This document shows positions 1 through 9,638 of a stretch of 64,000 bases of DNA, in pieces. Within the stretch, counting starts at the first letter, position 1; every line of letters starts with the position of its first letter. The DNA is from Egibacteraceae bacterium (GTDB taxonomy: Bacteria; Actinomycetota; Nitriliruptoria; Euzebyales; Egibacteraceae). The stretch covers positions 40,232 through 104,231 of the forward strand of contig JAUJMS010000011.1 of the NCBI GenBank assembly GCA_030446745.1, written 5' to 3'. The translations under genes and the position numbers were made by a program. Below the pieces are notes generated by a model. It made no database searches and was not told the origin of the DNA. It saw only the letters and a list, made by a program, of their open reading frames with translations.

Positions 1-853
1 ACGCGGCGGACAGTCGTTCGCGCAAGCGCGAGTTCGCGGCCACCCCGCCGACCACCGTGACGCGTTCGACGTCGTGCGCCTGCGCGGCGGCCATGGTCTT
101 GGTCACCTGCACGTCGACGACCGCCTCCTGGAACGACGCAGCGACGTCGGCCAGGTCGATGTCCTCGCCCGCGGCCTCGCGCCGGCGCAGCTCGCGCACC
201 ACGGCGGTCTTCAGCCCCGACAGCGAGAAGTCGTAGGTCCCGTCGCCGGCCAGCGCCCGCGGGAAGGCGATCGCCGCCGGATTGCCGTGACGCGCCAGCG
301 CGTCGATCTCGGGACCCCCGGGGTAGGGCAGCCCGAGGAAGCGGCCGATCTTGTCGTACGCCTCCCCCGCGGCGTCGTCGATCGTCGCGCCCAGCGGCGT
401 GAACGCGCCGGTGGCGTCGAGCAGCACGAGGCTCGTGTGCCCGCCGCTGACGATCAACGCGAGCAGCGGCGGCTCCAGCGGCCCGTACTCGAGCTGGGTG
501 GCGCAGACATGGCCTTCGAGATGGTTCACGCCGATCAACGGCAGGTCGTGGGCGAGCGCGAGGGCCTTGGCGGCGGCGACGCCGACGAGCAGGGCGCCGA
601 CGAGCCCGGGTCCGACCGTGACCGCGACGCCCTCGACGTCGTCGTAGACGCAACCGGCCTCCACCAGCGCGCGGTCGAGAACCGGGAGCAGCAGCTCGAG
701 GTGCGCGCGGGCGGCGATCTCGGGCACGACGCCGCCGTACGGGCGGTGGCGCTCGACCGACGAGCCGACGACGTTGGCGCGCACGGTCGCCCCGTCCTCG
801 ACGAGCGCGACGGCGGTCTCGTCGCAGGACGTCTCGATGCCGAGGACGAGCAC
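1..853 (-). CDS. tsaD: tRNA t6A37 threonylcarbamoyltransferase TsaD (3' part beyond window)
   Basis: TsaD transfers the threonylcarbamoyl group to A37 of ANN-decoding tRNAs, working with TsaB and TsaE. About 284 of roughly 340 residues are visible. Translation gives GIETSCDET near the N-terminus, the metal-binding HLEGH with His111 and His115, IVSGGHT, and [12 protein letters not shown] just before the window edge, all hallmarks of the family. The GTG start at 853 follows a GGAGG seven bases upstream and lies three bases after the rimI stop. It is the last visible gene of the tsaE-tsaB-rimI-tsaD run and is truncated only by the window boundary. Confidence 0.96.
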   Translation of the reverse strand, partial: MLVLGIETSCDETAVALVEDGATVRANVVGSSVERHRPYGGVVPEIAARAHLELLLPVLDRALVEAGCVYDDVEGVAVTVGPGLVGALLVGVAAAKALALAHDLPLIGVNHLEGHVCATQLEYGPLEPPLLALIVSGGHTSLVLLDATGAFTPLGATIDDAAGEAYDKIGRFLGLPYPGGPEIDALARHGNPAAIAFPRALAGDGTYDFSLSGLKTAVVRELRRREAAGEDIDLADVAASFQEAVVDVQVTKTMAAAQAHDVERVTVVGGVAANSRLRERLSAA

Positions 854-856
854 CCG

Positions 857-1516
857 TCAGCCTCCGCCGCCGTCGAGGCCGACGCGCTCCTTGACCCACG
901 GCACCGGCAGGTCCGGCGCCCCGCTGTCGCCGCCCGGCCGGTCGAGCAACGCCGCCTGCTCGGCGAGACGCGCGGCGAAGGCGGCGCTGCGCAGCTCGTG
1001 GGCCCACATGATGAGCGCGTCCTCCCCCGTCTCGGCGTAGTAGCCGGGCCGCACCCCGGCGGGCACGAAGCCGAAACGGGCGTACAGCCGCTGCGCGCCG
1101 TGGTTGGCGACGCGGACCTCCAGCGTCGCCGCCTCGGCTCCGAGGTCGAGCGACTGGCGCAGCAGCGCGACCAGCAGGCGTGACGCGACCTTGCGCCGGT
1201 GGTGGTGGGGATGCGTCGCGACCGTCGTGATGTGGGCCTCGCCCACGGAGACGAGCACGCCGGCGTAGCCGACGACGCGGGCGGGCCGCAACGACCGTGC
1301 CGCAGCAGGCGCGAGCGCGACGAGGTAGCGGCGGGTGTCGGGCTGGCCGAGCTCGGACGCGAACAGCGCCGCCGTCCACGGTCGCGGGTAGACCAGGTGC
1401 TCGATGGCGAGGACGCCGCGCAGGTGGCGGCGGCGCATCGGGGCGACGGTGACCGCGGCGAGTGCGGGTCGCCCGCCGGGCGGCCGAACCCGCGAGCCGT
1501 CGGGTTGCACGGCCAT
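857..1516 (-). CDS. rimI: Ribosomal-protein-alanine N-acetyltransferase RimI (GNAT)
   Basis: A 219-residue GNAT protein whose place between tsaB and tsaD is the classic position of RimI, the acetyltransferase of the S18 N-terminus. The middle holds the acetyl-CoA region (ITTVATHPHHHRRKVASRLL), followed by LEVRVANHGAQRLYARFGF and a PGYYAETGEDALIM segment typical of RimI. The ATG start overlaps the tsaB stop (TGATG). The protein is longer than E. coli RimI by N- and C-terminal tails of about 30 residues each. The substrate is inferred from family and neighbours. Confidence 0.88.
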   Translation of the reverse strand: MAVQPDGSRVRPPGGRPALAAVTVAPMRRRHLRGVLAIEHLVYPRPWTAALFASELGQPDTRRYLVALAPAAARSLRPARVVGYAGVLVSVGEAHITTVATHPHHHRRKVASRLLVALLRQSLDLGAEAATLEVRVANHGAQRLYARFGFVPAGVRPGYYAETGEDALIMWAHELRSAAFAARLAEQAALLDRPGGDSGAPDLPVPWVKERVGLDGGGG

Positions 1517-2250
1517 CAGCGCACCATCGTGGCGCCGTCGGGCGCCTTGCCGCCGAGCAGCGCGCCGCGGTTGCGCCAGCTGATGCGGGCGTCGGCCTGG
1601 CGGATGTAGAGGGGTCGCAGGTCCTCCGGGCGCTGGGTGTCCTCGCGCAGGAAGCGCGGCAGGCTGAGCTCCACCAGCGCCTCCGCGGTCGGTGTGCCCA
1701 TCGACGGCGAGCCGACCTCGGCCCCGGTCGATTCGAGCACGGACCGGTACGCGCACGCCCCGTCGCCGACGCACAGCACGTCGTCGGGCACCGCCTCGAT
1801 CTCGCCGGCGAGCTTGGCGGGCGGTCCGACACGGAACTCGGTCACCCGCTGCACGCCACCGGGAGCCGGCCGGTAGAACGCCCAGAACAGCTCGCCGCGG
1901 CGCGCGTCGAGCACCGAGCAGACCAGTCGGCGGACGTGGCGAACGGGGAAGGCCAGCAGGTCGAGCGACGTCTGGCCGACCACCGGCAGCCGGCGCGCGT
2001 GGGCGAGCGTCGCCGCGGTCGCGATGCCGACGCGCATCCCGGTGAACAGCCCAGGGCCGACGGTCACGGCGACGCCCGCGACCGCGCCGATGGGCTGGCG
2101 CGCCTGCGCGAGACAGAACGCGATCGCCGGCGCGAGAAACTCGCCGTGGGCGTTTCCGCGGCCCAGTGCGGCGCTGGCGAGCAGCCCCTGTTCCGTCCCC
2201 AGGCACACGCTGGTGTGCGGGGTGCACGTCTCGATACCCAGCACGAGCAT
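1516..2250 (-). CDS. tsaB: tRNA t6A biosynthesis protein TsaB
   Basis: A 244-residue ASKHA-fold protein that dimerises with TsaD in the t6A37 machinery. It starts [15 protein letters not shown] and carries VTVGPGLFTGMRVG and the DARRGELFWAFY segment, all typical of TsaB (formerly YeaZ). The ATG overlaps the tsaE stop as TGATG, and its own stop overlaps the rimI ATG, so the three genes are probably translationally coupled. TsaB lacks the HxxxH metal site of TsaD, as expected. Confidence 0.92.
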   Translation of the reverse strand: MLVLGIETCTPHTSVCLGTEQGLLASAALGRGNAHGEFLAPAIAFCLAQARQPIGAVAGVAVTVGPGLFTGMRVGIATAATLAHARRLPVVGQTSLDLLAFPVRHVRRLVCSVLDARRGELFWAFYRPAPGGVQRVTEFRVGPPAKLAGEIEAVPDDVLCVGDGACAYRSVLESTGAEVGSPSMGTPTAEALVELSLPRFLREDTQRPEDLRPLYIRQADARISWRNRGALLGGKAPDGATMVR

Positions 2251-2792
2251 CAGGCGGGATCCGGGGTGCGCCAGGGCTGAAGATCGCCAGCGAGCGCGCC
2301 GAGCCGGCGCAACCAGTCGGCGCCGTGAGGGCGCACGGTGATGCGCCGAGGTTCCGCGGCAGCGTCGCCGTCGTGGTCGCCCGAGTGCGGGGCGACCTCC
2401 GGCGGCGGGAGGCGCAACTCGACCTCGAGGTACTCGGGTGGCAGCAGCGGGCTCATCGCGTCGCCCCACTCGATGAAGGTGATCCGGTGGCGGTCCAGCG
2501 CCTCGTCGTAGCCGAGGTCGACGACCTCCGCGAGCGTGTCCAGCCGGTAGACGTCGAGGTGGAGGACGGGGACGCGCCCACGGTACTCGCGGCGCAGCAG
2601 AAACGACGGGCTGGTCACCCGCTCGGTGACGCCGAGCGTGGCGGCCGCGCCCTGCACGAAGCAGGTCTTGCCCGCGCCCAGCTCGCCGGTGAGCGTGACG
2701 ACGTCGCCGGGGCGCAACGCCGCGGCGACCGTCGCCGCCAGCGCGCGCGTCTCGGATGCGGTCCGCGAGACGAGCACCACCTCGGCGGACAT
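2250..2792 (-). CDS. tsaE: tRNA t6A biosynthesis ATPase TsaE
   Basis: A 180-residue P-loop ATPase that activates the TsaB-TsaD complex. Walker A GELGAGKT lies at about residues 36-43, followed by [12 protein letters not shown] and LHLDVYRL, and the FIEWGD motif typical of TsaE. The C-terminus is somewhat longer than usual, about 30 residues rich in charged and proline residues. The ATG at 2792 has an AGGAG eight bases upstream. This is the first gene of a four-gene run; the divergent crotonase begins 100 bp away. Confidence 0.92.
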   Translation of the reverse strand: MSAEVVLVSRTASETRALAATVAAALRPGDVVTLTGELGAGKTCFVQGAAATLGVTERVTSPSFLLRREYRGRVPVLHLDVYRLDTLAEVVDLGYDEALDRHRITFIEWGDAMSPLLPPEYLEVELRLPPPEVAPHSGDHDGDAAAEPRRITVRPHGADWLRRLGALAGDLQPWRTPDPA

Positions 2793-2892
2793 CCGCGTCG
2801 CTCCTGTTCGTCGCGTCGTCCAACCCGTCCCCGGACGCCGCGGCAGCGTAACGCCCACTACGCTGCGCGGCCCCAACTGACGAGGAGCCGTG

Positions 2893-3648
2893 ATGGCGAA
2901 GGTCCGCGTCGACACCCACGACGACGGTGTGCGCCTGGTGACGCTCACCGACCCGGACCGGCGCAACGCGATGGACGACGCGATGGGCGCCGAGCTGATC
3001 GCCGCGACCACGGCGTTGCGCGACGACCCGGCGACGCGCGTCGTCGTCGTCACCGGCGAAGGCCGCGCGTTCTGCGCCGGCGCCGACCTGCCGGCGCTGT
3101 TCGGCGACGCCGAGGTGCCGGTGCCCGCCCGTGCGGAGCGCCTTTCGGGCTACTACCGCGCGTTCTTCAGCGTGCTCGAGCTGCCGCTGCCGACGATCGC
3201 GGCGGTCAACGGTCCCGCCGTCGGGGCGGGGCTCAACCTCGCTATGGCGTGCGACGTGCGCATCGCCGGTCCGCAGGCGGCGTTCGGGGCGACGTTCACG
3301 AACATCGGCCTGCACCCGGGCGGTGGCTGCACCTGGTTTCTGGTGCAGGCGCTCGGCGCGAGCCGGGCGCTGCGCACGCTGCTGCTCGGTGAGACGCTCG
3401 ACGCCGAGACGGCCGTCGCGGCGGGGCTGGCCGACGGGGTCGAGCCCGACCCGGTCGCGGCGGCCCTCGATCTCGCCGGGCGCTTCGCGCAGGTCGAGCC
3501 GGCGCTGGCGCGGGCGGTGAAACGCAGCGTCAAGATCGCGGTCGACACCGGCGACCTCGAGGCCGTGGTCGCCTTCGAGACGTGGGCGCAGGCGGCCTCG
3601 GCGTCGTCGCCGCGGCTGCAGGAGTGGGTCGCGCGCTTCCGGCGGTGA
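2893..3648 (+). CDS. Enoyl-CoA hydratase/isomerase family protein, catalytic Glu pair absent
   Basis: A 251-residue crotonase-fold protein. The CoA-binding segment GRAFCAGADLPALF and the oxyanion-hole region NGPAVGAGLNLAMACD are clear. Rat enoyl-CoA hydratase has Glu in its GGGCELAM and FGQPEI segments; here the matching positions are Asn (GAGLNLAM) and Phe (FGATFTNI). Simple hydration of enoyl-CoA is therefore unlikely, and another crotonase reaction or an isomerase is more probable. ATG at 2893 is preferred over the adjoining GTG at 2890 because GAGGAG is spaced five bases from it. It stands alone between two minus-strand runs. Confidence 0.85.
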   Translation: MAKVRVDTHDDGVRLVTLTDPDRRNAMDDAMGAELIAATTALRDDPATRVVVVTGEGRAFCAGADLPALFGDAEVPVPARAERLSGYYRAFFSVLELPLPTIAAVNGPAVGAGLNLAMACDVRIAGPQAAFGATFTNIGLHPGGGCTWFLVQALGASRALRTLLLGETLDAETAVAAGLADGVEPDPVAAALDLAGRFAQVEPALARAVKRSVKIAVDTGDLEAVVAFETWAQAASASSPRLQEWVARFRR

Positions 3649-3661
3649 CGGTGCGCGTCGC

Positions 3662-4708
3662 TCAGCCGGCGGCGGCGAACACGCGCGCCGCGAAGCGCCG
3701 GAGCAGCTGCGACACGGCGGCGTGGGCTTCGAGCATGGTGGTGTGCCCGACGCCGGGCAGCTCGACGAGCTCGGCGTCGGGCAGCAGCGCGGCAAGCTTC
3801 GCCGCCTGCGCCGGTGGGGTGAGGCGGTCCTTCTCGCCGACGACGACGAGCGCCGGGGCGGTGAGCAGCGGCGCCGCCGCGCGCAGGTCCAGTGAGGTGA
3901 ACAGCGGCCCGATCGCGGCCTTGATCGACGTGGGGCAGTCGAGGACCAGCTGCTCGACGAAGGCGACGTGCGCCGGCGACGCGTTGGCGTTCAGGCCCAG
4001 CGCCCGCGTGATCAGAAACGACAGGTCCGTGGAGGCGGCGTACGCGCGGTCGGCATAGCGCGCGCCGCGGTCCAGCGCCCGAAAACCGCGTTGGACGGAG
4101 CTGTTGCGCAGGATCTCGACCGCGGCGATTCCCGTCGACGCCACGCCGCCGGTCACGATGTCGCTGCCACTGGTGCCCAGGAACACCGCGCCGGCGACGC
4201 GGTCGGCGACGACCTCGGGAAACTGGTCGACGTAGGCGAGCAACGTCATCCCGCCCAGCGAGTGGCCGACGAGCACGACGGGGTGCCCGGCCGGTGCGGC
4301 CGCGTCGACGACCGCGGCGAGGTCGCGCCCGAACGCCTCGATCGAGTAGTCGCCGGAGGCGGCCTCCTCGCTGCCGGCGTGCCCGCGCTGGTCGTACAGC
4401 ACCAGCCGGTACGCGTCGGCGAGGTCGCGACGCTGGTAGTGCCAGACGTGCTGTGACAAGCCGAAGCCGTGCGCGAACACCAGCGTCGGCGCGTCGTCGC
4501 GGCCGAGCACTTCGGCGTACAACGCCGTGCCGTCGAACGACTCGACGGTCAGCGGTCGCCCGCGCACCGGCCGGCGCAGCTCGGCGGCCTCAGGGTCGTC
4601 CCCCTGGGTCACGCCGCGCAGCGCCCGGCGTTCGCCGAGCCAGCCCAGCGCCGCGCCGCCCGCAGCGGTGGCGGCAAACGCGGCCCAGCCCAGGGCGGTG
4701 CGTCTCAC
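3662..4708 (-). CDS. Alpha/beta-hydrolase, membrane-anchored or exported
   Basis: A 348-residue alpha/beta-hydrolase. A hydrophobic N-terminal stretch (about residues 6-22) looks like an anchor or signal. HGFGLSQHVW gives the oxyanion loop, VGHSLGGM the nucleophile elbow with Ser, and PGVGHTTMLE the catalytic His near the C-terminus. The acidic residue probably lies in VVGEKDRLTPP. The GTG start overlaps the alr stop (GTGA), so it is the last gene of the long minus-strand run. A hydrolase next to alr also occurs in mycobacteria. The substrate is unknown; esterase or peptidase activity is possible. Confidence 0.88.
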   Translation of the reverse strand: MRRTALGWAAFAATAAGGAALGWLGERRALRGVTQGDDPEAAELRRPVRGRPLTVESFDGTALYAEVLGRDDAPTLVFAHGFGLSQHVWHYQRRDLADAYRLVLYDQRGHAGSEEAASGDYSIEAFGRDLAAVVDAAAPAGHPVVLVGHSLGGMTLLAYVDQFPEVVADRVAGAVFLGTSGSDIVTGGVASTGIAAVEILRNSSVQRGFRALDRGARYADRAYAASTDLSFLITRALGLNANASPAHVAFVEQLVLDCPTSIKAAIGPLFTSLDLRAAAPLLTAPALVVVGEKDRLTPPAQAAKLAALLPDAELVELPGVGHTTMLEAHAAVSQLLRRFAARVFAAAG

Positions 4709-5856
4709 GTCGCGCCGGCGGCGCCGACGTAGACGCGCGGCACGCGCCGGCCGATGCCGCACACCACCTCGTAGTTGATGGTGTCCAGCCAGCTCGCCCA
4801 GTCGTCGGCGGTCACCGCGACGCCGTCCTGCTCGCCGAGCAGGCACACGTCGTCGCCGGCGGCCAGCGGCAGGTCGTCGCCGTCGACCAGGCACTGGTCC
4901 ATGCACACCGTCCCGACCAGTGGCACGCGGACCCCCCGCACGACGACTTGCCCGCGGTTGCTCAGCCGCCGGGTCACCCCGTCGGCGTAGCCGGCGGGGA
5001 TCGTCGCGACGGTCGTCGTGCGCGGTGCGGTCCAACGCAGCCCGTAGCTGACGGCCTCGCCGGCGGCGAGCCGCTTGACCAGCGACAGGCGCGTCCACCA
5101 CGACAGGGCGGGGCGCAGCGGCGTGCCGGCGGCCAGCCCCGGCGCCGGCTCCAGGCCGTACACCGCCAGCCCGGGGCGGACCATGTCGTAGTCGGCGCTC
5201 AGCGACCGCGCGAGCGCCAGGCCGCGCGCGAACTCGCCGGCCTGGGCCGCGATGAACGGGTGGTGCGGCTCGTCGGCGACGGCGAAGTGGCTCCACAGCC
5301 CGGCCAGGCGCAGCGCCGCGCTGTCGCGCACGCGGGTGATCGCGTCGCGCCAGTCGGCCTGGGGCACGCCGACGCGCCGCATGCCGGTGTCGAGCTTGAG
5401 GTGCACGCCGACGCGCCGGCCCGCGCCGGCCGCCGCGGCGTCGAGCGCGGCGGTGAACCCGGGGCTGTAGACGGTGGCGGTGAGGTCGGCGGCGAGCAGC
5501 GCGCCGGCGGCGTCGGGAGGCGGCTCGGTCAGTACGAGCACGGGGGCGTCCACGCCGGCGTCGCGCAGTGCCCGCCCCTCCTCGACCAGCGCGACGGCGA
5601 GCCAGTCGGCGCCGCCGGCCAACGCCGCCCGCGCCGCCGGGACCAGGCCGTGCCCGTAGCCGTCGGCCTTGACGACCGCCATGAGCGCCGGCGCCGCCGC
5701 CTGGTCCTTGAGCGCGGCGACGTTGGCCGCGATGGCGTCGCGGTCGACCTGCGCCCAGGTGGGGCGGGCGTCCGGCGGTTGGCTCGCGGCGTAGCGCCGC
5801 GGCGCGGCGCCGCCGGTCAAGGTCGTCGGGGACTCGGCCGGACCGGCGGCCGTCAT
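4705..5856 (-). CDS. alr: Alanine racemase
   Basis: A 383-residue fold-type III PLP enzyme making D-alanine for peptidoglycan. The PLP lysine lies in MAVVKADGYGHG, and further hallmarks are HLKLDTGMRRVG, the MVRPGLAVYG segment, GLRWTAPRTT and the late GTVCMDQCLVD segment. The catalytic Tyr is expected in the C-terminal barrel/strand region near AVSYGLRW. The ATG overlaps the nnrDE stop (ATGA) and its stop overlaps the next gene (GTGA). The N-terminal extension of about 30 residues is Ala/Pro/Thr-rich. Context with acpS, glmS and nnrDE fits a precursor-supply operon. Confidence 0.96.
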   Translation of the reverse strand: MTAAGPAESPTTLTGGAAPRRYAASQPPDARPTWAQVDRDAIAANVAALKDQAAAPALMAVVKADGYGHGLVPAARAALAGGADWLAVALVEEGRALRDAGVDAPVLVLTEPPPDAAGALLAADLTATVYSPGFTAALDAAAAGAGRRVGVHLKLDTGMRRVGVPQADWRDAITRVRDSAALRLAGLWSHFAVADEPHHPFIAAQAGEFARGLALARSLSADYDMVRPGLAVYGLEPAPGLAAGTPLRPALSWWTRLSLVKRLAAGEAVSYGLRWTAPRTTTVATIPAGYADGVTRRLSNRGQVVVRGVRVPLVGTVCMDQCLVDGDDLPLAAGDDVCLLGEQDGVAVTADDWASWLDTINYEVVCGIGRRVPRVYVGAAGAT

Positions 5857-7370
5857 GCGGCCGCTCCGAGCGTGCGCAGCGCCGCGGGCACAGCCGCGGC
5901 GATGTCGGCGGCCGTGGCCGACCGTGCGGCACGCCCTGCGCCGGCGAGCTGACCGGCGAGCCCGTGCAGCCACACCGCCGCGGCGACCTGCTCGGCGTCG
6001 GGGCGCTGCGCGACCGCGGCCACCGCCATGCCGGTGAGCACGTCGCCGGTTCCGCCGGTCGCCAGCGCGGGGCCGCCGGTGGGGTTGATCCAGACCCGTC
6101 CGTCGGGCGCGGCGACGAGCGAACCCGGCCCCTTCGCGACGACGACGGCGTCCCAGCGCCGCGCCCGCTCGGGAAGCGCGACGCGCTCGGCGGCGACCGC
6201 GTCTGGCGCCGCACCGACGAGACGCGCCAACTCGCGCCCGTGCAGGGTGCACACCAACAATCGGCTCGCGTGGACGGCGAGGGCGTCGCCGTCGCCGCGG
6301 AAGGCGTTGAGGCCGTCGGCGTCGAGCACGAGCGGCAGGTCGACCTCGGCGACGACCCGGCGGACGAGCGCGACGGCGGCGTCGTCGTGGCCGAGTCCTG
6401 GGCCGACGGCGAGCGCGTCGGCACCGTCGAGCCGGCCCGCGAGCCGGGCGAACGCCGCGTCCGGGTCACCGTCGGGCAGGTCGACGGTGAGCGCCTCGGG
6501 GACCGTCGCCGCGACGAGGTCCCGGGCGGCGGCCGAGGTCGCCACGGTCACCAGCCCCGCCCCGAACGCCATCGCGCCGCGCGCGACGAGCGTCGCGGCG
6601 CCGCTCATTCCGGGAGAGCCGGCGAGGATGACGACGACGCCGCGGGTGCGCTTGTCGGCGTCCGCCGGCGGCGCCGGCACCAACCTTGCGACGTCGTCGC
6701 GCTCGAGCGCGACGGCCGCCGGCGGTGTCGTCGCGACCGCGAGCCCGAGGTCGCCCAGCACGATCCGCCCGCAGTGCCCGCGTGCCGGCTCGAGCCACAG
6801 GCCGCGTTTGTGCGCCCCGAGGGTGACCGTGACGTCGGCGCGCACCGCGACGCCGGGCACCGCGCCGGTGTCCGCGTCGACCCCGGACGGCAGGTCGCAG
6901 GCGACGACGGCGCGGTGCGGCGTGCCGGCGTCGTTCAGCGCGCGGATCGCGCCGGCGTACGGCTCACGCGGCGCGCCGGCCGCACCGGTGCCCAGCAGGC
7001 AGTCCACCGCGACGGCGGCGCCGTCGAGCGCCGCCGCGGCGTCGGCGACGACGCGTCCGCCGGCGGCGCGGTAGCGGCGCAGCGCCGCCGCTGCGGGCGC
7101 CGACAGGTCGGTCTCGCCGCCGACGAGGCACACGCGCGGCTGCGCCCCGGCGTCGAGCAGCCGAATGCCGGCGGTGAAGCCGTCGCCGCCGTTGTTGCCC
7201 TTGCCGCACAGCAGCGCGACGCGCAGCCCGTACCCACGCCCGCCGGCGGCGACCGCCGCACGGGCGAGGTGGCCACCGGCGCGCGCCATGAGCGCGTCCA
7301 CCGAAACGCCGCCGGCGACGGCACGGGCGTCGAGGTCGCGCACCGCGGCCGGGCGCAACAGCGGGATCAC
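5853..7370 (-). CDS. nnrDE: Bifunctional NAD(P)H-hydrate epimerase / ADP-dependent dehydratase
   Basis: A 505-residue fusion of NnrE (about 1-215) and NnrD (about 225-505), which repairs hydrated NAD(P)H. The epimerase part shows [11 protein letters not shown] and [13 protein letters not shown]. The dehydratase part shows [40 protein letters not shown] and the ADP-site motif [19 protein letters not shown]. The GTG start overlaps the acpS stop. Placement between acpS and alr is the usual actinobacterial arrangement. Confidence 0.95.
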   Translation of the reverse strand: MIPLLRPAAVRDLDARAVAGGVSVDALMARAGGHLARAAVAAGGRGYGLRVALLCGKGNNGGDGFTAGIRLLDAGAQPRVCLVGGETDLSAPAAAALRRYRAAGGRVVADAAAALDGAAVAVDCLLGTGAAGAPREPYAGAIRALNDAGTPHRAVVACDLPSGVDADTGAVPGVAVRADVTVTLGAHKRGLWLEPARGHCGRIVLGDLGLAVATTPPAAVALERDDVARLVPAPPADADKRTRGVVVILAGSPGMSGAATLVARGAMAFGAGLVTVATSAAARDLVAATVPEALTVDLPDGDPDAAFARLAGRLDGADALAVGPGLGHDDAAVALVRRVVAEVDLPLVLDADGLNAFRGDGDALAVHASRLLVCTLHGRELARLVGAAPDAVAAERVALPERARRWDAVVVAKGPGSLVAAPDGRVWINPTGGPALATGGTGDVLTGMAVAAVAQRPDAEQVAAAVWLHGLAGQLAGAGRAARSATAADIAAAVPAALRTLGAAA

Positions 7371-7743
7371 GCCTCGGCCACGGCGGTCGCAACGGCGATC
7401 GCGGTCGACGTCGACAGCGACAGGTGCACGCGCGCGACGCCACGCCGCGCCGCGACGTCGGCCGCCGCGCCGTGCAGGGTGACGTGCGGCTTGCCGAGCT
7501 CGTCGTTGCCGACCTCGACGTCGCGGAACGAAAAGCCGCGCACCCCGTGCCGAGCGCCTTGGCGACGGCCTCCTTGGCAGCGAAGCGCGCTGCGAGGCCG
7601 CCGACTTTGACGTCGCCGCAGCGAGACGTGCACGCCGCCCGCTCCCGCACGGTGAACAGCCGGTCCGCGAGGCTCGGCGTTCGCGCCAGCGCCGTCCGGA
7701 CGCGCTCGATCTCGATCGCGTCGACGCCGACGCCGAGGATCAC
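7367..7743 (-). CDS. acpS: Holo-[acyl-carrier-protein] synthase, frameshifted in this sequence
   Basis: AcpS transfers 4'-phosphopantetheine from CoA to acyl carrier proteins. The first frame gives [12 protein letters not shown] (Mg-binding Asp) and [14 protein letters not shown]; the second gives [21 protein letters not shown] and HLSLS. The frames join at about 7545-7553, where one G appears to be missing from a GGGG run. Restoring it gives 125 residues, the normal length. GTGA overlaps join it to glmS upstream and nnrDE downstream. As AcpS is normally essential, I infer sequence error rather than a true pseudogene. Confidence 0.85.
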
Positions 7744-9587
7744 TCGACGGTCACCGTCTTTGCGAGGTTGCGGGGCTGGTCGACGTCGCGGCCGAGCACC
7801 ACGGCGATGTGGTAGCTGAGCAGCTGCAGCGGCACGACGGTCAGGATCGGATAGAGCAGCTCGTGCACCTCGGGCACGTAGACGACGTGGTCGGCGTGCT
7901 GCTTGATCTCGGTGTCGCCGTCGGTCGCGACGGCGAGGACGACGGCGCCGCGGCCTTTGACCTGCTGGATGTTGCTCACGACCTTGTCGCGGACGTGGCC
8001 CCGCGTCGCGAGCGCGACCACCGGGCCGCCGTCCTCGATGAGCGCGATCGGCCCGTGCTTCATCTCCCCTGCGGGGAAGCCCTCGGCATGGATGTAGCTG
8101 ATCTCCTTCAGCTTCAGCGCACCCTCCAGCGCGATCAGCAGGCCCACGTGGCGGCCGAAGAACATCACGTAGCCGGCGCCGGCGAACTGGCGCGCGAGCG
8201 CGGCGATCGCCGGCTCTTGCTCGAGCACCTGCTGCATCAGCATCGGGAGTGCGTCCATCCGCGCCAGGTGATCGCGGCACTCGTCGGGGAACAGCGCGCG
8301 GCGCAGCTGCGCCAGGTACAGCGCGAGGATGTCCAGGGCGACAATCTGGGTCGTGAAGGCCTTCGTCGAGGCGACCGCGATCTCGGGCCCGGCGCGCGTG
8401 TACAGGACCGCGTCGGCCTCGCGGGCGAGCGTGGAGCCCACGACGTTGCTGATCGCGAGGACCTTCGCGCGCTGGTCGCGGGCGTGGACGGCGGCGGCGA
8501 TGGTGTCGCTGGTCTCCCCCGACTGGCTGATGGCGACCACGAGTGTGTGTGGCGTCAGGAGTGGATCGCGGTAGCGGAACTCGCTGGCGATCTCCACCTC
8601 GACCGGGATGCGGGCCCAGTGCTCGATCGCGTACTTGGCGACCATCCCGGCGTGGTAGCTGGTGCCGGAGGCGACGACGTAGACCTTGTCGACGTGGCGG
8701 AGGTCGTCCTCGACCGCGGGGCCGCCGCGCAGCTCGTCGACGACGATGCGGCCGTCGGCGTCGGTGCGGCGAAGCAGCGTCTCGGCTACCGCGCGCGGCT
8801 GCTCGTGGATCTCTTTGAGCATGAAGTGGTCATAGCCGGCCTTCTCCGCCGCCGACACGTCCCAGTCGACGTGATAGCGATGCCCCTCGGCCGGGTTGCC
8901 GTCGAGGTCCGTGACGGTCACGCGCCCCGGCTCGAGGACGGCGACCTGACCGTCCAGCAGCGCCTCGACGTCGCGGGTGTGGGCGATGAGCCCGGCGACG
9001 TCGCTGGCGAGCAGGCTGGCGTCGTCACGGCGGCCGAGGATCATTGGCGCCGCGCGGCGGGCGGCGACGATCGCGGTCGGGTCGCGGCGGTCGATGACGG
9101 CCAGCGCGAAGGCGCCGGTCACCCGGTGCAGTGCCGCGCGAACCGCGTCGGCGAGGTCGCCGGTCTGCTCCCGCAGCGCGCCGATGAGGTGGGCGACCAC
9201 CTCGGTGTCGGTGTCGGACGTGAAGGTGTGACCGTCCGCCGCCAGCTCGGCCTTCAGGTCGGCGTAGTTCTCGAAGATGCCGTTGTGGATCACGGCGAGG
9301 TCGCCCGACGCGTCGACGTGCGGGTGGGCGTTGTTGTCGGTGGGGTGGCCGTGCGTCGCCCAGCGGGTGTGCCCCAGGCCGGTCGTGCCGGGCAGCGCCT
9401 GGCCGTCCAACGCGGCGCGCAGGTTCGACAGCTTGCCCGCGCACTTGACGACGGACAGGCCGTTACCGCCGGGCGCGACCACCGCGACGCCCGCCGAGTC
9501 GTAGCCGCGGTACTCCAAGGTGGCCAGTCCGTCGACCAGGACGTCAAGCGCCGGGTCCGGACCCGTGTAGCCGATAATGCCGCACAT
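7740..9587 (-). CDS. glmS: Glutamine--fructose-6-phosphate aminotransferase (isomerizing)
   Basis: A 615-residue GlmS that makes glucosamine-6-phosphate, the first committed step to UDP-GlcNAc. Cys2 (MCGIIGY) is the glutaminase nucleophile; [17 protein letters not shown] and SDTDTEV belong to the class II amidotransferase domain. Two SIS domains follow ([28 protein letters not shown]), ending in the usual KTVTVE. It lies 51 bases after the DUF3105 gene and its stop overlaps acpS. I see no ribozyme-like leader; control is probably operon-wide. GlmM at 21053-22396 is the next enzyme of the same pathway. Confidence 0.97.
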   Translation of the reverse strand: MCGIIGYTGPDPALDVLVDGLATLEYRGYDSAGVAVVAPGGNGLSVVKCAGKLSNLRAALDGQALPGTTGLGHTRWATHGHPTDNNAHPHVDASGDLAVIHNGIFENYADLKAELAADGHTFTSDTDTEVVAHLIGALREQTGDLADAVRAALHRVTGAFALAVIDRRDPTAIVAARRAAPMILGRRDDASLLASDVAGLIAHTRDVEALLDGQVAVLEPGRVTVTDLDGNPAEGHRYHVDWDVSAAEKAGYDHFMLKEIHEQPRAVAETLLRRTDADGRIVVDELRGGPAVEDDLRHVDKVYVVASGTSYHAGMVAKYAIEHWARIPVEVEIASEFRYRDPLLTPHTLVVAISQSGETSDTIAAAVHARDQRAKVLAISNVVGSTLAREADAVLYTRAGPEIAVASTKAFTTQIVALDILALYLAQLRRALFPDECRDHLARMDALPMLMQQVLEQEPAIAALARQFAGAGYVMFFGRHVGLLIALEGALKLKEISYIHAEGFPAGEMKHGPIALIEDGGPVVALATRGHVRDKVVSNIQQVKGRGAVVLAVATDGDTEIKQHADHVVYVPEVHELLYPILTVVPLQLLSYHIAVVLGRDVDQPRNLAKTVTVE

Positions 9588-9638
9588 GGGCGCGATGGTA
9601 ACGGTGCCCCGGCGCCGGCCGACCTGTCCGCCGTCGAA

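Noticed and set aside
74..1183. Long plus-strand open frames opposite tsaD and rimI, and similar frames opposite most genes
   Set aside because: High-GC coding DNA keeps antisense frames open. Their translations are Arg/Ala/Gly-rich without family motifs, while the minus strand encodes recognisable proteins.
3662..6469. A single very long minus-strand frame covering nnrDE, alr and the hydrolase
   Set aside because: It is a chance continuous frame; only its 3' part (the hydrolase) is real. alr and nnrDE are in other frames with normal overlaps.
7367..7743. acpS as a genuine pseudogene
   Set aside because: The break is one base in a G run, the rest is perfectly conserved, neighbours overlap normally, and many essential genes here share the same kind of break.
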